Source: Capitella teleta (taxonomy: Eukaryota; Annelida; Polychaeta; Capitellidae). Taken from it: a stretch of DNA of 64,000 nucleotides. A model generated the notes under the pieces. That model had not been told where the DNA came from and made no database searches. It worked only from the letters and a program-made list of their open reading frames with translations. Where the stretch lies: NCBI GenBank assembly GCA_000328365.1, contig KB295236.1:140194-204193 (forward strand), written 5' to 3'. The position numbers and the translations under genes were made by a program. Of the stretch, positions 1-11,900 are shown in pieces (the stretch's first letter is position 1; the number at the start of each line of letters is the position of its first letter).

Positions 1-1629
1 TCAGCGGGAGGAAGCAGCTAGGATCATTGTGCGAGGGGCTAAATTGACTTCCGGACTCAGTTGTCGGCGCTAATTTGCGTCCGATGCAAGGGAATGAGGA
101 GGCAAAGAGAGAGAGAGAGAGAGCGGAGGCGCTGGCCAGAGACATTCATCAAACACAGCACAAGAAGCCATTCATCTCGCTGCAATCGTTTGATTCTGTT
201 TCAGGTTTCGCTGATGATTTTTTCCTCGATCATCTCGTCATTTGTTGCTTCAGCAAATGTTCCGGCGGATCTCCGAAAAAAAACTGCGGCATATTTACGA
301 TGAAGCGAAGGCGGCAGCGGGGCCTGAGCTCAAAATTGATTTCTTTGTGCACGGAGAACAATGCGCAGATTAAAGTAACAGATTCGTGCTCGCTTAAAAC
401 ATAAATGAAAGACTCCACCTCCACCGGCTGCATATGTGGAGCAGCGTGTAATTGAGGGTCCAGTAAGCTAATCGACTCGTAGCCCTAATGAAGATGCATG
501 GATCAGAGAATTATTTGCACCGGAGAGGGGGGTCATAAAACGGAGCATCAGCCTCTAGTACTTTACGACCGGACCGAGGATGTCAATTATTTCAGTACAG
601 CAACGGAGAATATTGTATTTTCAAAGCATAAAGCACGCCGCTGAGATACCAACGCAAATGCTCGTCTTATTTTATTGGGCAAAATGATCTAAAACCCGGC
701 GCTTGCATTACATATGCTACCACAAATCACTTTCCAGCGCATCATCGCTGGTGGCCGCCAGAACAATTCGAAGAAGGCAGCGATTCGCTGAAAACAATCC
801 GTTGACGAGCGAATTAACAGGCAACGAATGATCCCTGCCGCGCTTGATCAGGTAATGAATGCTCCCCGAAAAGTGCGTTATGAATCTCGGTGTAATCAGC
901 TTGCTGTCGCGGAACACTTACTTACGAACAATTATGACGACTTCAAAAGGCCCGCCAAAACACAAGAGATCACACCAAACTACTTGATCATAATTTAGTC
1001 GAATTTTCGGAAGCGCGTGCGCGGCCGTGTTGAATAAATCCGCGTCAGTATCGTCTGGGGAGCGTCCGTCAAATTATTCAGACAAAAATTATCCCAAGGT
1101 CACCTGATTATTTTGACAGCTTGACTCGGATACAAGACGCACTCCGCCTTTGTAAATAATTACTGGATGCACAATTGATTGCCAAATTATCCTCAATTAG
1201 GTAGGCAGTTCAAAAACCCATATACAATCGCGCGCAAATGCCGGCCTTGACCTCGGAGATGACAGCAGAAGAAAAAACAAAAAATTAACAAAATAATTGA
1301 CAGTCTTATTTCCTTTCTGCCATCGAAAAATTACAACTCAAGGCGTTTTCATCTGAGCACGGCAGAGCATGTATTTTCCGATGCTTTTATGTGAAAACAA
1401 ACGTATCTTTGATACAGTTATATCCAACCTTTTTTGGCGAAATTTATGTAAATGAGAAGTGATTGGGCACTTGGATAATGAAATATTTAATTTGAAATTG
1501 CATAAGGAATACAAAGCGGTCTTTTCATGTTTAAACTCATGGAAATATCATTAATATAACTTAAATGGTTGCTTTACTTAATTAAATAAATTTGTGCCAC
1601 AAAACGCCGTTTAATTGACTTTGCAACCA

Positions 1630-1639
1630 CCCCCCCCCC

Positions 1640-1671
<32 letters not shown>
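1630..1671. repeat. C-run followed by A-run
   Basis: Eleven cytosines (1630-1640) directly followed by 31 adenines (1641-1671). A homopolymer pair in an intron with no other feature. Confidence 0.9.
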
Positions 1672-1673
<2 letters not shown>

Positions 1674-2198
1674 TAACCCTATCAGCATTATCAGAAAAAA
1701 AAGCCGTCGTCTAGAATCATTCCAGACCAAATATCAATGAGAAGAAGAAGAGGAATAAAAACGCCCGAGATACAACACGTGATAAAAGGGGTCAAAATAT
1801 AAGACCTCTTCATCATTCTCGCAATCCGACAATTTCATTTCCCGGAAACGAGGCGGGTCAGCGGTCAGGAGAAGGCTGACCGGTGCATCAGCGCACTACA
1901 TAACGCAGAGCCCTCTCCGATCCGCACCCGATGAGATGGCGATGAACTCTGACCTTTGAGCGCATAGATCTCCAAGCCAGATCCCGCAGTGACAATTGTC
2001 GCGAGCGATGGATGGAACAAGGGTCATAGTCACAGCGGTCATTATTTAATGGCCAGACGACGAATGACTGAGTATAATTAATAAGTCATAAGTGCTGACA
2101 GCATTTCGCCATCGCTGTGATTTGACGTTTATTTGCACCGGGGGAAGGGGCGGTTTTAATGCCGGCCGCGGCAGATGTAAGAAGTTACGACGGGCTTC

Positions 2199-2210
2199 TG
2201 CGCATGCGCA
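2199..2210. promoter_or_regulatory. Palindromic NRF1-type motif
   Basis: TGCGCATGCGCA is a perfect palindrome matching the NRF1 (alpha-Pal) consensus. It lies in a UTP15 intron, about 12 kb from the mapped start codon, so a role in UTP15 transcription is only a possibility. Confidence 0.3.
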
Positions 2211-2723
2211 CTGGATCTGTTTATGTTGACACCGAGCGCAGTGCTGACCTCTGTCGACACTAACAGCAAACTGCATCAAGCACGGAGAATAATAATAAAA
2301 GAAAAAAATACGACGGAAAAGAAAAAAAAAAAGAATTACGAAAAGTGTTGAGTTGTTGATTTCACGTAGAGCTTACAATGCCAAGATCACTTCTCGGAAT
2401 ATCGCGACTGAACAGTAATTGAGAATGAAGTGTTGAAAACTAGTGCTGGAACAGGCTCGGTGTTTTTATATTCGCTATAACGAATAATGAAGCCGCGGGA
2501 GAGAAACGGATGTGGTTTGCATTATGATGCCGAGCTAAGACCCCATAACATGATTCATAAACGTTATTCGGGCCGCATTCTTCTTGCCTAGATCCGAGCG
2601 CAGATTTAAGCCAGAGTGTGACTTGACAAGTCAGATGAAATGGCTTATATCGGCGAAAAAACAAGTTGTTCGACAAAGCGCTGTTCCGAATCAGCGCTGA
2701 ATCAAGATAGAGCTAGTGCGTAC

Positions 2724-2849
2724 CGGCTGTGAAGAAGATGCCGCCCGAAGGGAAGATGAGCACGTCCTCAATGGGACCGCCATGATCGACGCTCAGGACG
2801 CGCTTCTGTTGGCGGACATCGTACATGTACGCCTGGTGGTCATAGCAAC
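2724..2849 (-). CDS. UTP15: UTP15 coding exon 6 (last one found in the window)
   Basis: Encodes residues 184-225 (CYDHQAYMYDVRQQKRVLSV, then DHGGPIEDVLIFPSGGIFFT), the end of blade 4 and start of blade 5. Acceptor CTTTCAG, donor CCG|GTACGC, leaving phase 1. The next exon should begin with two bases completing Gly226. I found no such exon at 1-2723, so it is probably outside the window. Confidence 0.93.
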
Positions 2850-5800
2850 CTGAAAGGAAATAAAATAATTAAAATCAAAACAATCAACATAAACCTAAAA
2901 TGAGTGCACAAACTGCGAACAATTAGGCAAAACACTGCAGTTAGGCCGGAAGGTGGCGCTGCTTGAAACGGTTTGTGATCATCGCTGGGGGAATGGGATC
3001 AAACGGGATTCGACCTTTGCGTCGGCTTCCACGTGTGACGATCGGAGGAGAGGTGGCGAAGATATTACAAGATCCTGGTACGGTTTATGATAAACGATGC
3101 TAGCATCACTGGATCTTGTTACAATCGGATGAGCGAAGAGGAGGAGGAGGAAAGAGGAGGTGGGAGGCGCGGAATGCACATCAAAGTGATCGGAGTCATG
3201 GCATTAAAACCCCTGCAGCTATTAACCTGGTAACCAACACAAATTCCTGCCAAAATACTTTTCTAATAACATTAATAATTAATGCAACATAATTTTCCTC
3301 CCCTAACAAAGTATATAAATCAGAGGCTAGAGCACGATTTTCTGCTATCTTTTGGACACAGTTCACGCCAGCGAAGACATAGGAATGAACATGATCTAGA
3401 CACGGCGGCGGTGCATTAGCAGAGCTAGAGATATAGGGCGACGGTCCACTTGAGGCTTCCGCTGAGCGGCATCTGCAGCCTTGAAGGGGCACAAGTGGCC
3501 GAGTAATCACAACCCAACTGACAGATATCGCAGCTATTGGCGTCCGTATCTTAATGCTCCTCCGACCACTTGATTCCCTTAGTGATAATACCGTACGGTG
3601 CTCGCTCCGTACACTGAACACCGTCAGAACCGAACTCGACTGTAGCGTCCGAGCAACGCAGGTGCTACCTCCAGATGCGAGCGCAAAATCGGCGGGAAAA
3701 TCTTGAAAATCGAGACACCGGAAGTGTGTCCGCAGGGGCGCAGGGTAGGCCTGCCAGGGTCGCACCGTGCGCCCATCCAGGGCACTTGATTCAATGCCTA
3801 ATCGGGGATCATAAACCGCGTGCTCTTGGGCCCATGACTGACGTAATGCATTGTCTGTGTACAATCTAATCTGAAAAGCTGAAAAAAAGCGTGGCATTCT
3901 TCCAGGTCAAAGGTCAATGGCCTTCATTTATTGGGTCGGCAGCACTTTTAATTGCGATAGATTCAAGAGGCGGCGGCCGCGCAATGAAGTCAGATTAGCA
4001 CTAGAGGCTCGGAGCGCTTCTCTCGCAGACAGCCTGACGCAAATGAATTATGGCGATTTGATACGCAGCAGACACCGAAGCTGGTATTAATGGCATTTCA
4101 GGGGCCACTTTTGTATGCGTACAAAGTGTAAGCGAAATCTTCCCTTTGCCGCGGGCCCCGGATTTTATGTGGCCTTATGATCAATTTCAGATTCCTTCCC
4201 AGAAAACGAAAAAAAAAAAAAAGGAAAAAAAAAAAGGAAAAAAATCGTTCTACAACTATTCCCGAGATATCCTAGAAATTTTGCGAAAGATACCTGTTAT
4301 TAATTACATGCTTGAAAATAAATAAATAAATAAATAAATAAAACAGCATGAATATAAGGACCAGAGCAACATCTTGCGAGGAAATCGCGCAAAGTAGAAA
4401 GCTGGCTGTGGTTATCATAAACGGAGAAAATCCCGCGCGATAGCGGTGGAGATTTCGCGGGCTTTTTAACGCGGGAAATGATTGGAGTCAGCACCCGAAT
4501 GTTTGTGATTTGCGTCGTGAACAAGCTGTTTGATTGTGTTGAAAGCGATTCGGATGAAAACGAACGGGCGGTAATTCCGAACGATGGATGCGCATCACAG
4601 ATATCGCGCCTCTTTGTACCGGCGGCGGTTGCCATGGCGATAGAGTTTCACGCATGCGCAGAAAGCAGGAAATCATAAGTTTTTAAAAGTATCTCGATCA
4701 GGTCTGAATCGGTTTGGCAGGTGATGGGGGGATGCGGGCATTCAATCACGGACGGATGACACGGGAGACAGCCGTTTGGCATGAGCGATCGGCGAGGGTG
4801 CTCACCGGCCAAGCAATACTCCCAACAGTACCCGACGCGCAACACGTGCTAGCCATACGTCTATCTCCAATAAGAGAAAATGACGTCTCGAATTTATGGA
4901 AACGAAACCAAGATAAATAGATTCAACTAGATGCTAAAATTTCGAGATACTTACTATCTTCTTTTCCTACCCTGGATTTGCTGGCTTTCGTGATCATATG
5001 CATTTTTTTTTTCCTAATACTAATTACACTGGTCGAAATGCGCCGGCCCTGACCGGGTACAAGCGGCAGCGGAGGAATGATATCTTCAAAGACATCAATC
5101 ACATATCTTTATTAAGACGGACAATCTCTGAGAGCAGCGAAGATCATCACCCAGCTCTAGAATTACATCTTGCTTGATTATCACTTTGGAATCGAATATC
5201 AAACGAAAGGGGAGGAGCCACAGCCATACGCGTCAAGGTGTGATTTTTTGAAAATGACATCGGGTCATAAGGAACGTCGTAACTTTTGCAAACGGGAATA
5301 AAATGGCGGGAGATTGGGTGTCAGCCAGGAACTGGGGTCAAAGGTGACCTGGTCAATGAACCGAGACGAGTTCCGAACACACATTAGTGCAGGGCCATCG
5401 AAGGTGATTCGTTTCAGAAGACGATTCAAAAAGTGAAATCGAAGATGGCAACTGACAGCAGAATCATGCGAATGAAATACAATTTCCATTCACGCAGGCC
5501 ATCCTCGAGTCAGTTCAGAAGCAATGAGACGAATTACAAGTTTATTCTTTTGAAGCAATCAATGAATCTACGACTTTTAACATTTCCAGACTTTGATCAG
5601 CGTAAGAATTGGACGCTGCATTTGCTATAGCACGCACGCACGCACGCAACGCACGCACGGCACGCACGCACGGTGGAGGAACACGATGAAGCGGCAGAAA
5701 GATTAAATGTCATTAAACATTTAACCCCTGCGCTGATGAATGATCGAGGGAATCGCTGAGAAGCACAACAATAATATCAATCTGAGGCAAGGGAAGAGAA

Positions 5801-5951
5801 GCACACGTGCGTCGCCCCATGTAAAGAGCACATCAGTCCAAGCAACATGCATCCCGGGCCCACAAGCCATCTATTTGAGGTCATCAACCCAGAAATTAGT
5901 TCCTTCCCCCCAAAAACAAAAAACAAAAAAAAACAAAGCGACATATAGATT

Positions 5952-5993
<42 letters not shown>

Positions 5994-8900
5994 GAGAAGA
6001 AAAAAAAGATGAGATGTCTTGAGGTAGGAATAATTGACGTTTAAAATGGAACGCATGAATAATTAAATATGATATTTGGTTAATGTTTTCTACAATTCAG
6101 GATTTCACAAAAGCAAGCACAGTCTGTGACGGTCCTCCTATGACATGAATGTGCTGAGTGGGAATACAGGGAAAGGAAGGAATCAGGGAGTCAAAAACGA
6201 ACCCGAGGAGCATAAATCTGAATGATGAGTTAAGATTAAAATTGCTACAAAAGCCCTAAAACGAAGAGCAGTGAGGCTCAGTGAGTTCCTGTCTAGTCAC
6301 TCAAACTCACTTCAATCTCGGGCCGTTTGCTGAGCTTAGCTCTTATTGGCCACTCGATTGGCAAATTCAGTCTTTCCCATATCATGAATGCAACACATCT
6401 TATTTGCAAGTTTCCAATCCGTATATGGAGCAATGATTTCTTCCTACTTTCACAACATCTCTTTTCAACAAATTGAGAAATGGATCAGCATTGTTTAAAA
6501 TTTAGTAATGTCAGGAGCAGAAAAAAATTTAAATATATATGCTCACAAAAATACCAGACCCCCCCCCCAATCCTTAAATCATTTCACTGTATATAGTCAC
6601 AATTACATTATTATTCACACATAAACACTAGAGATGATCAAAATTTCCGTTTACCTGCCAACACCATGTCATGACTGGCTTTGCTGGTTGCACCACATCG
6701 AATGTAATCCTAAAAATAATTAAAAGACACCAAAGAAAAAAATAAATATTAAATAATCTGGAGGAAAAGAAGAATACAGACCTGATGATCTTCAAAGGTG
6801 TGAACGACATTTTCGGCTGCAACGTCCCACAGTTTCAGAGTGCGATCATCAGAACCGGAGATCACTCGGAGTTTGTCTGTGGTGAACTTGGACAAGCGGA
6901 CAGCACTGTAATAGAGGAATCAATTCAATTCATGATGTAATGAATTAGCAATTGGGCTTATATCTTCACAGAGATACTTCGCATTCAACCAGACACTGAG
7001 GGTGTGTACGGGCGGTGTTGAATCTAGACTCAAAAAGTGTTTTAGTGAAAGATGCATTAAAACATTCCGTGCTAAAAATTTGCTTATTAAAAGCATCAGA
7101 AATCTTTATGATTGCTATTTACAGAAAAAGATACCACGGATTTTATGCTATGAGAGAAGTGTTGTGAAGTTTGAACTGGAAGCTGTAGCCACTGTTAGTA
7201 TGTGAGCATTGCACAGACCTAGTGTGGGCCTTGAAGACGCGCAGCATGGACTTGGTAGTGACGTCAAAGAGTCGTATCTGACCCTCCTCTCCACCAGCCA
7301 CAAGCAGCTGACCATCATCGCGAAAAGTCCCGCAGTAAGCGACGTCTTTGAAGCGAGTGAAATTCTTGACCGGTTGATTCGTGTTGGGAGAGAATATTTG
7401 AACCTGTAAAAAAATAAATAATTATCGTTAATTCAAACATAATTGATCAACAAAGATATTAATTTGCACAGAGACATAATCTCAGCAAGCAGTAGCAATA
7501 AAAGAGAAACGACTGCCTCATTAAACCACAAGCAATTAATCTCTGAGCATCCTTCATCAATTATTCATAATGAGCCACATGCCTTTAATCGGCATTAGCT
7601 CACTTGATGAGGCTGGCAGCAAATACGCATCTCATCAATTCGCAGTAATTCAACACCTTTTGGACAATTCCACCCATTTTTTTCACATTTTACAGTGATT
7701 GCCGAGACATTCAGGTGGAAAATATGAAATCCACAAAAAAGTCTATTCCTGTCTAAAAGGTTATAACAGAATCTCGGAAAAACGCAAACTGAGATTCCCT
7801 CAGCATACAAAACAAATGTTTTATCATAAATTCCCCGACAGACATCTGTTTGGAAGGCCATGACCCCTGAACATAATAATCATCCAGAGGGATTTCATTC
7901 TCAAGTGGGGTGAGCAGAGTCCAGTTGGCGGAGGAGAGGCAGCTGTGTAGCGGGGGATTGTGCCCCGTAAAATAGCCATGAAAACCCACACAGCACTCGC
8001 CTCTTCTCAGTCGCAGGGCACTCACTTTACGCCCCATCAGCACTTGATTCGAACGTCAATGCCAGTCATTGGCCTACTTGTACTGACCCCAAATATCACA
8101 GATTACACTTTTGGGGATTTGTGAGGACAATTGATTCATAAAGTTCTTTAAAAAAAACAACCCAAACAGCATTTCATTTATACTGAATGATTTAAAAAAT
8201 ATAAATGACAACTAAAAATCATTAATTAAACTTGAAGAAAACAGTGATATTTGATTACTTAAAACTTCTTAGATAACTAAGCAAAATAAACCATTCTGAA
8301 TCACTAAAATTGCATCTAAACCACAAAAAGATTCAAGCCTCGCATCACGTACACACGATAATAACTTACAACAGAGAAGCGAAGCCAGATGAACTGCAGA
8401 AAATAATAAGTAGCACTGACCTTAGTAGAGCAAGTGACGGCATACTGATGAGGCTGTGTAGGTGAAAAGTTGATGCAGCTGACTGCTCCATGGTCCTTGC
8501 GGGTGATGGGGGGCTGCAAAGAGAGAAGAATTCCAAATGAAGAATTAACCAGCACTGATGTGATTACCAGCCACAATCCATCTGAATCAGCTGCGATTCA
8601 GGTCAAGCAAAGGTCACAGGACACCCCCCCTCACCCACGGGCGAATCAACCGACTGCACCCAGTGTTTTAATACTGGTTGATCTTGCATTAAATATGCAT
8701 ATTATTAAAAAGGCATATTTAAAAGGAAATTATAACCTTGCAAATTAACTTTAATCTTAAATTCAAATTAAATCCTAAGCACCAGTAATTTTGTTTGTTC
8801 ATCACAATCAATTACTTACTCTTAAGGAGAAAATTTATTCAATAAAAAATTACAAAAATACAGAAATAAATACATGTAATATAATTTCCCTAATTCGACC

Positions 8901-11900
8901 ACAAAGAACCCCAGACATCCCCAGCAGAAAGACAGAAAGAGAGAGTGGCCGAGGTTAATCAGAAAGTAATTCAATCGTTGAATTGAGGCACTTTGCAGGC
9001 GAGCCGTTCCCCCAACCTCCCTTCTTCATCTATCAGGTACATGGGTGACGATGTCCATCTAACGCAATTAGTAAAAAATAGATCAAGCAAATAAGGCTCC
9101 TGATCTAATTAGCCTGGGACAATTACATTGATATTTTTTCTGTCCCTTTCCCAGGGGACGTAGTCCAACTGCATCTCTTGGCCTAATCTCCGCAGATTAT
9201 CCAGCGAGGGAATTCCACACTTCTTCATGAATAACTCAGTTCTTCCTTTCTTTTGCAAAGGTTAAGGAAAACGGAAGCTGGCAACTGGGAACTATTTGGT
9301 AATTAATGTTCTATACGTTGTGATTATCAATCATTTGTGTGGTGTTACCAGCAAATTAAATTAAATTGCCAGTGTACTTGTCATAATTTGCAGATTACTG
9401 TCCCTTCTTTCAGCCTCCAGTGGTCAAGTGGTCAGCTGTGCATGTTGCCTAAGTTTATATTCATTCAGAATTTCAGAAGCTGTTTTATTGATAATTAACC
9501 TTTGTTCCCATATTATTGCCCATCGCAGCAGTTTTGTTCCAAAATCGAAATTGGGGAAAAATACTGAACTTTGAGCATGATTTGTGAATGAGCAATTACA
9601 ACAAATTACTCACCTCTACGACAGCTCAACTTCAAAATTAGTTCATGAAGCTATCGCTATTCGTATTTCCAAGAAGTTATTAACAGTGAGATGATGCCTC
9701 AAATTGCTCAGCACATACTTCATGGCTCTAGCTCCCTGCTGTCTAAGGTGCACAGTGGCTGAGACTTCAAAGTGATAATTCATTTCATTTTCAAATTCGT
9801 TTTTTCTTCTTCTGGTGTTTAGTGCAATATCAAGATACAAGCTTGTTCAAAGGGCTGCCCATTAATCATGATCATTAGTATTAATTTATACTTAGTGAAA
9901 TTGGATCAAGGTTCATCTCCTGGCCAACGAGACAGCCCTGACAGAGGTCATCTGGGGTCATGATCTCGTACCTCTACATTGAGGGTCCATCACTTAACCA
10001 CGAGATGGTGCTACTGGTAGGTTAATGATGAGTTGATAACCATTAAACTACTGTAGAGCACTCACACATTTCATTGATTAAATTTTTTATAATTTTTCAG
10101 ATTTGAGTCATTTCGTGGAACCCAATTTTTGCGGTCGAACTTATTCATGTTTCCCGCCTATTAAACTTCTGAGGTCAATATTTTCTGTAATCGACTTCAT
10201 CACAGATGCTATAATGTAAATTAAACTTCGTTGTGTTTTAGAGTTGAACTATTATAGCAACATTTTAACTGATCGAAAATCCCCTTATGTCAACCAAGCG
10301 TCGTGACACAAATTGACGTTTAGAACAGCTGCTTTAATCGACAGGATGCAGTTGATTACGCAACAAAAATGCAGAGACTGAGATGCTGACTTTTGAACAA
10401 TAAGAGCAGTGACACGCACGTCGATCTCTTTTTGCAAATGATTGTCAAATGTTCAGTTAACAGATGAGTTGCGCAAATTGTAATCAGGCAAAAGGGTTCT
10501 TTAACTTCTTTGATCTACAAAACTTTGATAGATATGATTTCGATTTCAATCATAGGAATGATCGGACCAAAAGATATGTGTGAGGAAAAAGCCAACATGG
10601 GTTTTTATACAAAGTCGTGTTCGAGCAATTGGGGCAATCTATAAAGCTTAAGCACAGGAAAGTCATCAAAACAGTGCAAGAAATCTCACCATCATTTCTT
10701 GCATAGGTTCAGCTACCACAACTATCTATTACCTATTAGTTGTTCTAAGTTTTAAGTAGTTTTTAAATAGTTAGTAAGAGCACCTGTTGTCATAGCTGGC
10801 TAAGTTTCTCAGAAATGAAGAGAAATTCAAGATATCACACTTCCTATTTCTAAATAATAGTACTTATACTCTCAGTTTTATATTTTATTCATGCAAAATT
10901 TTAACTTAGCTTTTACTTCAGGGTTATAGTTTATATTAGCTGAATGTGCGTGGCCCATTGTTTGTAAATGCTTAAAACAACAGTTGACGTAATTAGAAGA
11001 ATAACTATTCCTGTCAGGTGGCAGTTCTATGACAGACACTAAAGTAATCTGGATGACTATTTATGGTTCAATGCTTGGGAATTAAGCATTGAAATAAGCA
11101 CCATTGCTTTAAATACTGTAGCTCTATTTATAACTGATGACCTATATAGCATGCCAAGCTGAGGCAGCACTGAGCATTGAGTGTGAAAAAAGTTTGTGTG
11201 TTTCCAAATCAAGGTTGTTGATTGAGTCCAATGTAGTTACTATATTACATGTACATGTACACGAACTGAAATTAAATCTCACACACTTGAATTGAAGAAT
11301 GATTTTTTCAAAGCTATGAAAAAGAATTAAATTAATCATTGACATTATGTTCATTCACCTCAACAGGCCTCACAGCCTGTAATTACATGATATACATGCA
11401 GATGACACAGTCAGGTATAGGTTAGTATGTAATTCATTACCAATGATGTAAAAGAAGGCATAAATCCTGAACCTAAATATGGGTCAGCTTGTTTGACTCC
11501 TGCTTCATGTTTTAATACAGTATTATAAAATGGAAATGGCAGTCCTGGTTGTATCAGAACCGAAAGAAGAAGCCAAATTTGGCAATATTATTATATTAAT
11601 ACCGGTTTAACAAAAAGTAGTAATGGAATCTCTGTCATTTCACACCTCTCATGGGTCAATGCAGTGAAGGGTGCAGTATATTCACCTCTCGGGCAGAATC
11701 ATTCGGGCAGAATCATAAATATCGAGATCTCACAATTCAGTTTGCAAACTTCACTGCAAATCAACACTTGATACATCATTCATGCTAACATAATTACGTA
11801 GAAATATAATTGAATTGGCTCAATTTCAACCATCAGTGAAGAAATGATTATGATGTATCATTACAGAACTGCTTGAATTTTAACGTATTCCGAGATTGGT

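Larger units (their letters stand above)
1..2723 (-). other. UTP15 intron 6 (5' portion)
   Basis: No exon resembling the rest of UTP15 was found on the minus strand here. The stretch holds a short GA repeat near 113-124, a C-run followed by a long A-run (1630-1671), an A-rich patch near 2300-2335 and a palindromic NRF1-type site at 2199-2210. Open frames here are short and show no recognisable protein. Confidence 0.7.
2850..6654 (-). other. UTP15 intron 5
   Basis: A 3.8-kb intron. It contains a 233-codon orphan open frame (listed separately), an X-box plus NRF1-like motif cluster at 4628-4660, a CACG microsatellite (5631-5673) and several A-rich runs (4210-4243, 5953-6008). I recognise no exon, RNA gene or transposon ends. 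Confidence 0.75.

Noticed and set aside
717-917. Minus-strand frame as the next UTP15 exon
   Set aside because: It shows no match to the WD40 blade expected after residue 225 and has no acceptor in the needed phase.
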